Shown here: in pieces, positions 1-5,902 of the stretch
Position numbering within the stretch: position 1 is the stretch's first letter
Layout of the letters: the number at the start of each line of letters is the position of its first letter
Assembly: GCF_946885855.1 (NCBI RefSeq)
Contig: NZ_CAMPHH010000210.1
Location: 1-6,050 of the forward strand
DNA: 6,050 bases
Direction of reading: 5' to 3'
Source: an uncultured Actinotalea sp.
GTDB taxonomy: Bacteria > Actinomycetota > Actinomycetes > Actinomycetales > Cellulomonadaceae
The notes under the pieces: model-generated
What the model saw: only the letters and a program-made list of their open reading frames with translations
What the model was told of the DNA's origin: nothing
Database searches by the model: none
Translations under genes and position numbers: made by a program

Positions 1-11
1 CGCGTGGTCAT
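1..11 (-). CDS. Possible 5' end of a further minus-strand gene (partial, cut by window edge)
   Basis: An ATG on the minus strand at 11-9 is followed by ACC ACG CG, giving Met-Thr-Thr before the window ends. A purine-rich GAGGGG lies a few bases upstream and could serve as a ribosome binding site. The gene would follow the copper-storage gene in the same direction, about 115 nt beyond its stop. Nothing can be said about the product. The ATG may equally be chance. Confidence 0.25.
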
Positions 12-126
12 GGCGGAGCCCCTCGCGGTCGGTGGCCGCATGCTGCGGCGTGCGGTCCCGCCATCGTCCCGCGTCGACGGGGCCGCGTGGTGCGGTTCGC
101 CCGATCGGCCCTGGGCGTCCGAGGAG

Positions 127-528
127 TCAGGCGAGCGTCGCGAGGAGCTCGCCGCACGCCGCCTCGCACGCCCGGCACGCCTCGGCGCAGACCCGGCAGT
201 GCTCGTGCATGCCGGCGTGCTGCTCGCACTCCTCGGCGCAGGTCCGGCACGCGGTGACGCACGCCTCGAGCTGGGCGCGGAGGACGGCGGTGTCGGTGCT
301 CGTCTGGCGGGACAGCACCCGCGCGGTCGTCTCGCAGATGTCGGCGCAGTCCAGGTCCGTCCGGATGCACCGGCGCAGGTCCGCGACCATCTCCTCGCTC
401 AGGCACGCGTCGGCGCACGCGGTGCACGCCTGCGCGCACGCCGCGGCCGCGTCGACGGCCCGGGCGAGCAGCTCGCGGTCCAGGCCGGTGGGGGCCGGGT
501 GGTTCCTGATCATCGCGGTGGTCTGCAC
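127..528 (-). CDS. Cys-rich four-helix-bundle copper-storage protein (Csp/DUF326 family, cytosolic Csp3-like)
   Basis: This 133-residue protein has 16 cysteines in helical spacing: Cys31, 35, 38, 42, 54, 61, 65, 90, 94, 97, 101, 111, 114, 118, 121 and 125. The repeated CxxxCxxCxxxC pattern (31-42 and 90-101) is the hallmark of the copper-storage proteins. In that family, Cys residues pointing into the core of a four-helix bundle bind many Cu(I) ions. There is no signal peptide or Tat motif, so it should be cytosolic, as Csp3 is, and not exported like Csp1. Family members are about 110-140 residues, so it looks complete. I chose the GTG start at 528 because a perfect AAGGAGG (533-539) sits 4 nt upstream. 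An in-frame ATG at 513 is too far from that site. It follows the EAL-HDOD gene by 169 nt and probably has its own promoter. Its likely role is Cu(I) storage or detoxification. Family assignment is strong; metal content is inferred. Confidence 0.88.
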   Translation of the reverse strand: MQTTAMIRNHPAPTGLDRELLARAVDAAAACAQACTACADACLSEEMVADLRRCIRTDLDCADICETTARVLSRQTSTDTAVLRAQLEACVTACRTCAEECEQHAGMHEHCRVCAEACRACEAACGELLATLA

Positions 529-532
529 GGCG

Positions 533-539
533 CCTCCTT
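533..539 (-). promoter_or_regulatory. Ribosome binding site of the copper-storage gene
   Basis: The minus strand reads AAGGAGG, a full match to the anti-Shine-Dalgarno sequence, 4 nt before the GTG at 528. It decides the start in favour of GTG over the later ATG at 513. Confidence 0.75.
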
Positions 540-595
540 CGTCGATGTCGGCGTCCCCGCCGGGCGGGAGCCCGGGCGATCGACCGGCGCCTGCG

Positions 596-601
596 ACGCT
601 A
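596..601 (-). promoter_or_regulatory. Weak candidate -10 element for the copper-storage gene
   Basis: The minus strand reads TAGCGT, which fits the actinobacterial TAnnnT -10 pattern, in the 169-nt gap between the EAL-HDOD stop and the copper-storage start. It would place transcription start near 589 and leave a leader of about 60 nt. I find no convincing -35 hexamer at the right distance, so the call rests on one element only. I also see no clear copper-repressor operator. Confidence 0.25.
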
Positions 602-670
602 GGCACGACGTCGCGGACCCGCATCCCCGGCGGGCTCGCGCCGCGCCGCTCGGTGAGGCGCCCCGTGCGT

Positions 671-701
671 CGCTCAGTGCCTCGCTCAGTGCCTCGCTCA
701 G
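671..701. repeat. Short tandem repeat (12-bp unit, about 2.6 copies) at the end of the EAL-HDOD gene
   Basis: The plus-strand unit CGCTCAGTGCCT occurs at 671-682 and 683-694, followed by a partial copy, CGCTCAG, at 695-701. On the minus strand each copy carries TGA in the same frame. The gene's stop (700-698) is therefore followed by two more in-frame stops (688-686 and 676-674). It looks like a local slippage duplication. Confidence 0.85.
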
Positions 702-2089
702 CGCTCCTGGTCGAGCCCGACAGCGCGGGTGGCGGCGTGGGCCCAGGCCAGCGCACCGAGGTACGCGTCGCCCAGGTCGGGCACCTCGACGACGCCGCTG
801 TCCGGGTCCAGGTCCGCCCAGTCCTCGTAGGCCTGGACGTCGGCGAGGAGACGGCCCAGCGGCGTCGGCTCGCCGGCCAGCGCGGCAGCGAGCTCGTCGG
901 ACAGCGCGACGGCGCGCAGGAGCTCCTCGGACGTCACGCCGAGCACCACGTCGAGGGCGCTGAGCAGGCCCAGCGTGAACGCGACCTCGGGCGGGACCCC
1001 GACGCACGGGGCGAGCAGCTCGCACATCCGGGCACGGGTCAGGGCCGCCGTGAGGGGCTCGACCCGCGCGGCGTCGGCCGCGGCGACGAGCAGCACGATC
1101 CAGCCGCGGAGGCGCTCGGTACCGAGCATGACCATGGCGTGCCGCACCGAGCCGAGCCGGCGGCGCAGCCCCCATGCGGCCGCGTTGGCCGCGAGCAGGA
1201 TGCGGTACGTCAGAGCGGCGTCGCGCACGACGATCGACTCGAGCTGGTCGAAGGCGATGTCCGGGTCGCTGAGGCGACGCAGCAGCTCCAGGCAGGTCAC
1301 CCGGTGCGGTTCGAGAGCCTTCTTGCTGATCACCTCGGGGCGCAGGAGGGCCCAGCCCTGGAACAGGTCGAAGCCGAGCGCGCGGCACCTGTCGAGCTGC
1401 TCGAGGGTCTCGACCCGCTCGGCGACGAGGAGCTGACGCCCGGCGGGCCGGGGGAGGAGCCGCCGCACGAGGGCGTCCTCGGGCAGGACGTCGTCGTCGG
1501 ACGGAAGGTCGTCACCGGTTGCGAGGCCGTCGGCGGTGGTGGCGGCCGACGCGTGCTCGGCCGCCGAGGCCCGCAGGGCGGCGACCGTGGCCGCGAGCTC
1601 CTCGTCGTCGAGCTGGCTGATGTCGATCTTCACGACGTCCACGTGGGGCAGCAGGGCGTGCCGGTCCGTCTGGGACCAGAGGAAGTCGTCCAGGGCGATC
1701 CGGTGACCGGCCGCGCGCAGGCGCCGGACGCCCGCGAGCACCGCCTCGTCGGTGGGCACGTCCTCGAGGAGCTCCAGGACCGTGCTGCCCGGCTCGAACG
1801 GCAGGGGCAGCTCGCCGAGGATGAACGGCCGCGTCAGGTTGACGAAGGCGATGTGGTCGCCGACGAGCTCGTGCAGGCCGAAGACCGTGAACGTCGAGAC
1901 GATGACGTGGGTCGTGGCGCGGTCCCCGAGCACGTCACCGGAGGTCGTGCTCGCCGCGTCCGGCCGGAAGAGGAGCTCGTGCGCGACGAGGGCGAGGCCG
2001 GCGTCGTACAGCCCCTGGCGCGCGACGTGCACCGCACCGCCGGTGCTGTCGGCGGCGCGGTGCAGCGGCCCCCGGCGGTCCCGCACCAT
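698..2089 (-). CDS. EAL + HDOD domain protein (YuxH-type c-di-GMP signalling protein, probably degenerate EAL)
   Basis: The 463-residue protein has an EAL domain at about 20-255 and an HDOD domain at about 262-410, the usual YuxH-like order. EAL landmarks are VARQGLYD (22-29), HELLFR (37-42, ELL in place of EAL), FVNLTR (82-87), VLELLED (104-110), ALDDF (132-136), VKID (153-156), AERVET (223-228) and FQGW (243-246). Several metal- and substrate-contact positions (Glu38, Asn84, Asp134/135, Lys154, Glu224, Gln244) appear kept. The loop after DDF, normally GTGYSS-like, reads LWSQTD instead. That suggests weak or no phosphodiesterase activity and possibly a c-di-GMP-binding or protein-interaction role. 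Residues about 175-217 form an Ala- then Asp-rich insertion. The HDOD part has the expected ESIVVRDAALTYRILLAAN helix pair. No membrane segment is seen. The ATG at 2089 lies 5 nt after the diguanylate cyclase stop and has only a weak ribosome site, suggesting translational coupling. Confidence 0.88.
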   Translation of the reverse strand: MVRDRRGPLHRAADSTGGAVHVARQGLYDAGLALVAHELLFRPDAASTTSGDVLGDRATTHVIVSTFTVFGLHELVGDHIAFVNLTRPFILGELPLPFEPGSTVLELLEDVPTDEAVLAGVRRLRAAGHRIALDDFLWSQTDRHALLPHVDVVKIDISQLDDEELAATVAALRASAAEHASAATTADGLATGDDLPSDDDVLPEDALVRRLLPRPAGRQLLVAERVETLEQLDRCRALGFDLFQGWALLRPEVISKKALEPHRVTCLELLRRLSDPDIAFDQLESIVVRDAALTYRILLAANAAAWGLRRRLGSVRHAMVMLGTERLRGWIVLLVAAADAARVEPLTAALTRARMCELLAPCVGVPPEVAFTLGLLSALDVVLGVTSEELLRAVALSDELAAALAGEPTPLGRLLADVQAYEDWADLDPDSGVVEVPDLGDAYLGALAWAHAATRAVGLDQER

Positions 2090-2094
2090 GCTCG

Positions 2095-3642
2095 TCAGTC
2101 CTGCACCCCAGCGGGGACCGCGGTGCGGCCGCCCGTGGTGGACCGGATGGCGTGGCGGTCCTTCCCCGCGCGCTTCGCGTCGTACATCGCCGCGTCGGCC
2201 TGGGTCAGGACGGTGCTGACCGCCGCGGGGTCGTCACCGCTGTGCACCGCGACGCCGACGCTCGCGGTCACCGTGACCGTTCCCCCGTCGACGTCCACGG
2301 GGTGGGCGAGGAGGTGCCGCACGCGCTCGGCGAGCGCCGCGGCGCCGTCGTCGTCGACGCCCTCCGCCACGACGACGAACTCGTCACCACCGATCCGGCC
2401 GACGAGGTCGCGCGTGCGCACGGCGGTGCGCAGCCGGTCGGCGGTCGCGACGAGCACGACGTCCCCGGCCGCGTGCCCGAAGGTGTCGTTGACGCCCTTG
2501 AAGCCGTCGAGGTCGACCAGGAGCAGCGTCGTCGGCGTCCCGTGGCGGTGGCTGCGCGCGAGGGCCGCCTCGACCGTGCTGCTGACGAGCAGGCGGTTCG
2601 CCAGGCCGGTGAGCGGGTCGTGGAGGGACTCGTGCCGCAGGCGAGCGAGGAGCCGAGTGCGACTGAGGGCCTGACCGAGCAGGGCCCCGAGGGTGCCGTG
2701 GACGGACAGCTCCTCGGGCGCGTCCGGGACGCCGGGACGCAGGACGAGCCCCAGCGCGCCGTGCCGCACCGACCCGTCCGTGACGGGCACGACGAGGAGG
2801 CGCTCGCCGCCGGTCTGACGCAGCGCCTCGATGCAGTCGGCGTCGACGTCGGCGTCCACGTCGGCCTCGGGGCCCGCGGGTCGCTCGCCCGACCGGTGCG
2901 CGTCGTCGACGCGCACCGCCTGCGGCTCCCCGGTGCGCCACGCCCGGTCGATGACACTGCCCGCGGGTGCCCGGCCGAGCGCGTCGACGGACCCGCCGCC
3001 GAGGCCGTCCGCGGCGTGGAGGACCAGGTGCCCGTCGTCGGTCGCGAGCCAGATCGCGGCCGCAGGCGTGGTCGGCTCGGTGACGACCGCGGTCACGACG
3101 CCGTCGAGCAGGTCCTCCGTCGTCACGGAGCCGGAGCACGCCTCGGTCGCCCGTTGCAGGACCCGTGTCCGCCGGGCCGCCGCCTCCGCCTCGACACGGG
3201 CGTCGACGAGCCGGGTCTCGTAGGCGAGCCGCTCGTCCGCCCGCACGAGGGCCAGGTGGATCGGTCGGGCGCGGCCCGGGTCGGCGTCGTCGTCGTCGGT
3301 GCGCGCCGCGAGGAGGACCGCGACGCGTCCGCCGTCCGCGGCGACGAGCTCGAGACTGGTGCCGGTGAGGGCACCGTCGCGCGCCAGGCGCGGGGCGTGG
3401 GTGGTGTGCCAGAGCAGCCGTGCTCCCGGCGTCAGCAGGTCCGTGAGGCGCTCGCCGACGACGTCGCGCCCGAGCCACCGGCGCAACGCCGCGTTCGCGC
3501 GGACCACCGTCCCGTCGCCGACGACGAGGGCGACACCGCAGGGCAGCGCGGACCACGGGTCGGGCGTCGACGGATCGAGGTGCAGCGCGGAGCCGCCCTG
3601 CGTGCGCAGGTCGCGGCCGTCCTCGCGGAAGGTCTCGGTCAT
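2095..3642 (-). CDS. PAS-GAF-GGDEF diguanylate cyclase
   Basis: This 515-residue soluble protein makes cyclic di-GMP from two GTP. A PAS-like sensor domain lies at about 30-135 (PCGVALVVGDGTVVRANAAL near its start). A short helical linker follows (about 136-165), then a GAF-type domain (about 165-330) and a GGDEF domain (about 338-500). The GGDEF domain looks active. It has HDPLTGLANR (341-350), the metal-binding Asp377 in LVDLDGFK, the intact signature GGDEF (418-422) and ASVGVA (460-465). An RxxD inhibitory site (Arg409-Asp412) lies exactly five residues before GGDEF, predicting product feedback inhibition. An acidic DVDADVDAD run (261-269) interrupts the GAF region. There are no membrane helices. 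The ATG at 3642 has AAGGA (3656-3652) 9 nt upstream, overlapping the stop codon of the hydrolase gene. It lies between an RsbQ-like hydrolase and an EAL-HDOD protein in one operon, so the PAS domain may be the target of the hydrolase; that link is inference. Confidence 0.92.
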   Translation of the reverse strand: MTETFREDGRDLRTQGGSALHLDPSTPDPWSALPCGVALVVGDGTVVRANAALRRWLGRDVVGERLTDLLTPGARLLWHTTHAPRLARDGALTGTSLELVAADGGRVAVLLAARTDDDDADPGRARPIHLALVRADERLAYETRLVDARVEAEAAARRTRVLQRATEACSGSVTTEDLLDGVVTAVVTEPTTPAAAIWLATDDGHLVLHAADGLGGGSVDALGRAPAGSVIDRAWRTGEPQAVRVDDAHRSGERPAGPEADVDADVDADCIEALRQTGGERLLVVPVTDGSVRHGALGLVLRPGVPDAPEELSVHGTLGALLGQALSRTRLLARLRHESLHDPLTGLANRLLVSSTVEAALARSHRHGTPTTLLLVDLDGFKGVNDTFGHAAGDVVLVATADRLRTAVRTRDLVGRIGGDEFVVVAEGVDDDGAAALAERVRHLLAHPVDVDGGTVTVTASVGVAVHSGDDPAAVSTVLTQADAAMYDAKRAGKDRHAIRSTTGGRTAVPAGVQD

Positions 3643-3651
3643 CGGCAGCGG

Positions 3652-3656
3652 TCCTT
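3652..3656 (-). promoter_or_regulatory. Ribosome binding site of the diguanylate cyclase, overlapping the hydrolase stop codon
   Basis: The minus strand reads TGAAGGA: the TGA stop of the hydrolase (3658-3656) runs into AAGGA, 9 nt before the ATG at 3642. Such an overlap usually means the two genes are translated from one message with coupling. Confidence 0.65.
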
Positions 3657-4546
3657 CACGCCAGCGTCGCGAGGAAGGAGCGGATCACGTCGGAGGTCTC
3701 GTCGGGGCTACTGAGGTGCGGGTAGTGCCCGGTCGCGGCGAGCCGCCGGTACCGGCTCCCGGGGATCGCGGCGGCCATCTGCTCCGCGGCGACCTCCGGC
3801 ACCATGGGGTCCTCCGCGGGCTGGATCACGAGGGTGGGCGTGCTGATCAGGGGCAGGACGCAGCGGTGGTCGCCCAGGAAGATCGCCCGCGCGAACTCCA
3901 GCGCGATGTCGTGCCGCAGGCCGAGCATGCTGTCGTGCAGCTCGGCTGCGAGCTCCGGGCGCTCGGCGTGGCCCATGGCCAGCGGTGCGAGCCCGGCGAC
4001 GAAGCCGGCGAAGTCCGACTCGATGCCCCGCAGCACCCCCTCCACGTCCTCCTCGGTGAAACCTCCGGTCCACCCGGGTGCGTCGACGTAGCGCGGCGAC
4101 GCGCCGATGAGCACCAGGCCGCGGAACAGCTCCGGGCGGGCGGCGGCCGCGCGGGCGCCGATCATCCCGCTGGCCGAGTGCCCGACGAAGACCACGGGTC
4201 CCAGGTCGAGCTCCTCCAGCACCTCCACGAGGTCCTCGGCGTAGCCGGTCAGCTCACTGTGCCGCCGCGAGGAGTACGCCGTGACGTCCGACGCGCCGGC
4301 GCCGACGTGGTCCAGGAGGGCGACGGGGTGGTCGTCGGCGAACGCCGGCACGACGTGACGCCACATCGACTGGTCGCAGCCGAACCCCGGGCCGAGCACC
4401 AGGGGCAGGCCACGCCGCGCGCCGACGAGGGTGACGGCGTTGCGCCGGCACGCGGGGCCGGCCGCCGGGTGCCGACGGGGCTCGGTGATGAGGACGGCCA
4501 GAGGGTCCTCGGCCCGCGCGACGAGTCCGGGGTCGGATGCGATCAC
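3656..4546 (-). CDS. RsbQ-like alpha/beta hydrolase (RsbQ/KAI2/D14 family), signalling partner candidate
   Basis: The protein has 296 residues. Its core closely resembles Bacillus RsbQ (269 residues): PGFGCDQSMW (53-62), HVGAGASD (80-87), GYAEDLVEVLEELDLG (101-116), VGHSAS (121-126), GASPRY (148-153), GGF (161-163), DHR (226-228) and ATGHYPHLS (271-279). The catalytic triad is Ser124 in GHSAS, Asp246 in AEDP and His274 in GHYPH, all present. In B. subtilis RsbQ acts with RsbP, a PAS-domain phosphatase, in the energy-stress pathway. The same fold includes plant karrikin/strigolactone receptors, and the natural ligand is unknown. No RsbP-type phosphatase is visible here; the next gene instead carries PAS plus GGDEF. 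The GTG start at 4546 has AGGAG (4559-4555) 8 nt upstream. No usable start codon lies between it and the conserved core (the next Met is residue 61), so the extra N-terminal segment of about 28 residues appears genuine. It is not a signal peptide. First gene of the operon. Confidence 0.9.
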   Translation of the reverse strand: MIASDPGLVARAEDPLAVLITEPRRHPAAGPACRRNAVTLVGARRGLPLVLGPGFGCDQSMWRHVVPAFADDHPVALLDHVGAGASDVTAYSSRRHSELTGYAEDLVEVLEELDLGPVVFVGHSASGMIGARAAAARPELFRGLVLIGASPRYVDAPGWTGGFTEEDVEGVLRGIESDFAGFVAGLAPLAMGHAERPELAAELHDSMLGLRHDIALEFARAIFLGDHRCVLPLISTPTLVIQPAEDPMVPEVAAEQMAAAIPGSRYRRLAATGHYPHLSSPDETSDVIRSFLATLA

Positions 4547-4554
4547 CGTGTCTG

Positions 4555-4559
4555 CTCCT
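4555..4559 (-). promoter_or_regulatory. Ribosome binding site of the RsbQ-like hydrolase
   Basis: The minus strand reads AGGAG, 8 nt before the GTG at 4546. The open frame continues far upstream without a stop, so this site is the main reason for placing the start here. Confidence 0.65.
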
Positions 4560-4581
4560 GCCCCGCCTCGCCGGCCGTGTC

Positions 4582-4607
4582 CGTCAGGCCGCGTGATCGG
4601 CCTGACG
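4582..4607. promoter_or_regulatory. Perfect 10-bp inverted repeat in the divergent region; candidate operator or leader stem
   Basis: CGTCAGGCCG (4582-4591) and CGGCCTGACG (4598-4607) are exact reverse complements separated by the 6-nt CGTGAT. The repeat lies 36 nt upstream of the hydrolase GTG and 27 nt upstream of a candidate -35 of the glycerate kinase. It could be the binding site of a dimeric regulator acting on one or both promoters, or an RNA stem in the hydrolase leader. No T-run follows on either strand, so it is not a standard terminator. The repeat is certain; its role is inferred. Confidence 0.6.
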
Positions 4608-4609
4608 CA

Positions 4610-4637
4610 GGTATCGGCAGGAATCGGGCCGCCTTGA
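4610..4637 (-). promoter_or_regulatory. Weak candidate promoter of the RsbQ/cyclase/EAL operon
   Basis: On the minus strand TCAAGG (4637-4632) and GATACC (4615-4610) are separated by 16 nt. Neither is a close match to a consensus. If real, transcription would begin near 4603, inside the inverted repeat at 4582-4607, a typical repressor position. This is a guess from position as much as from sequence. Confidence 0.2.
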
Positions 4638-4662
4638 CGGACTGCCCGGTCACGGCTGGATC
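4634..4662 (+). promoter_or_regulatory. Candidate promoter of the glycerate kinase gene
   Basis: A good -35 hexamer TTGACG (4634-4639) is followed after 17 nt by TGGATC (4657-4662), a weak -10. Transcription would start near 4669, leaving a leader of about 70 nt. The -35 is convincing by actinobacterial standards; the -10 is not. Confidence 0.35.
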
Positions 4663-4730
4663 TCTCGGGCGACGGTGACGGCGGCCGGCACGTCACCATG
4701 ACCCCATGGGCCAGGAGAGAGCGGTGGGTG

Positions 4731-4736
4731 AGGAGG
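4731..4736 (+). promoter_or_regulatory. Ribosome binding site of the glycerate kinase
   Basis: AGGAGG lies 5 nt before the GTG at 4742, and 17 nt before the alternative ATG at 4754. It argues against the upstream ATG at 4706, which would place this perfect site inside the coding region and has no ribosome site of its own. Confidence 0.65.
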
Positions 4737-4741
4737 TCTCC

Positions 4742-5899
4742 GTGGAGACGGGCATGACCGTGGTGCTCGCGCCGGACAAGTTCCAGGGCTGCCTCTCGGG
4801 GCCCGCGGTGGCGGCCGCGCTCGCGGAAGGGCTGCGGCGGGTGGCCTTCTCGACGCGCATCCGGACCGTCCCGCTCGCCGACGGCGGCGACGGCACGGTC
4901 GCGGCACTTCTCGATCGTGGGTGGGAGCCCCTCGACGCGACGGTGACGGGGCCGGACGGGTGGCCGGTGACCGCACGGATCGCGCGGCGCGGGTCGACGG
5001 CGGTCGTCGAGTCCGCGACCGCCTCGGGGCTCGCGCTGCTGGGCGGACGGCGTCGCCCGCTCGAGGCGGGGAGCCGCGGCGTGGGAGAGACGATCGCCGC
5101 GGCGCTCGACGCCGGGGCGCGGCACGTCGTCGTCGGCGTCGGGGGCACGGCCTGCACCGACGGCGGCGCGGGGATGCTGGCGGCCCTCGGCGCTCGCCTC
5201 CTCGACGCCGACGGGCGTCCGGTCGCCGACGGAGGTGGCGCCCTGACCCGCGTCGCGACCGTCGACCTGGCGCCGGCCCGACAGCGGCTCGCGGGGGTGA
5301 CCCTGACGGTGGCGACCGACGTCGACAACCCCCTGCTCGGACCGCACGGCGCCGCGGCCGTCTACGGACCGCAGAAGGGAGCGGGTCCGGCGGACGTGCT
5401 GGCGCTGGAGGCCGGGCTCGGGCACTGGGCAGGCGTCGTCGGTGGCGACCCCGGGCTGCCGGGGTCCGGCGCGGGGGGCGGGCTCGGGTACGGGCTGGTC
5501 GCCGGCCTGGGCGGGACCGTGCGGTCCGGTGTCGACCTCGTGCTCGAGCTGGTGGGGTTCGCCGAGGAGCTCGTCCTGGCGGACCTCGTCGTCACCGGGG
5601 AGGGGCGGCTGGACCGGCAGTCGCTGCACGGCAAGGCGGTGACGGGAGTCCTCCGGGCGGTCCAGCGGGAGCGCGAGTCCCGGGCGGCGCGAGGCGGTTC
5701 GGGGCCCGTCGTCGTGGGCGTGTGCGGCGCGAACCTCCTCAGTGCCGAGGTGGCCGGCGGCCTGGGGTTCGGCCGGGTCTGGTCCTTGGTCGAACGGGCG
5801 ACGTCGCCCGAGGACTCGATCGCGCGGGCAGCAGTGCTCCTGCGCGCCGTGGGGACCGAGCTGCTCGAGGCGCTTCCGGAGGCTCCGAGGGTCGAGTGA
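4742..5899 (+). CDS. Glycerate kinase (GarK/GlxK family)
   Basis: This 385-residue cytosolic enzyme phosphorylates D-glycerate with ATP. Bacterial members of this family (PF02595) mostly yield 2-phosphoglycerate, feeding glycerate from glyoxylate, serine or sugar-acid breakdown into glycolysis. Family landmarks run the full length: VLAPDKFQG (8-16), LADGGDGT (45-52), VTGPDG (68-73), ESATASGL (90-97), GVGGTACTDGGAGM (132-145), DVDNPLLGPHGAAAVYGPQKGA (193-214), GAGGGLG (243-249), SGVDLVLEL (262-270) and TGEGRLDRQSLHGKAV (285-300). The length is normal for the family. I chose GTG at 4742 because AGGAGG lies 5 nt upstream. ATG at 4754 (GGAG 6 nt upstream) would give MTVVLAPDKFQG, the more usual N-terminus, and is nearly as likely; ATG at 4706 lacks a ribosome site. 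It is divergent from the signalling operon, with no glycerate-pathway partner visible, so any shared control would come only from the region between them. Confidence 0.93.
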   Translation: METGMTVVLAPDKFQGCLSGPAVAAALAEGLRRVAFSTRIRTVPLADGGDGTVAALLDRGWEPLDATVTGPDGWPVTARIARRGSTAVVESATASGLALLGGRRRPLEAGSRGVGETIAAALDAGARHVVVGVGGTACTDGGAGMLAALGARLLDADGRPVADGGGALTRVATVDLAPARQRLAGVTLTVATDVDNPLLGPHGAAAVYGPQKGAGPADVLALEAGLGHWAGVVGGDPGLPGSGAGGGLGYGLVAGLGGTVRSGVDLVLELVGFAEELVLADLVVTGEGRLDRQSLHGKAVTGVLRAVQRERESRAARGGSGPVVVGVCGANLLSAEVAGGLGFGRVWSLVERATSPEDSIARAAVLLRAVGTELLEALPEAPRVE

Positions 5900-5902
5900 G
5901 CG

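Noticed and set aside
80..111. GGGCCG/CGGCCC inverted repeat after the copper-storage gene
   Set aside because: Only 6 bp with a 20-nt loop and no T-run; too weak for a terminator.
560..575. 6-bp hairpin CCGGGC/GCCCGG between the EAL-HDOD and copper-storage genes
   Set aside because: Short, all G/C, no T-run; expected by chance in this base composition, so not called a terminator.
32..2674. 880-codon open frame on the plus strand
   Set aside because: It runs antisense to the copper-storage, EAL-HDOD and cyclase genes, is full of Arg/Ala/Gly/Glu with no domain, and is the usual long shadow frame in very GC-rich DNA.
2152..4678. Two long plus-strand frames (520 and 459 codons) opposite the cyclase and hydrolase
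   Set aside because: Low-complexity composition and no recognisable motifs, whereas the minus strand encodes clear domains over the same bases.
4547..5629. Upstream extension of the hydrolase frame, to 657 codons
   Set aside because: The extra part is antisense to glycerate kinase, has no domain, and a good ribosome site places the start at 4546.
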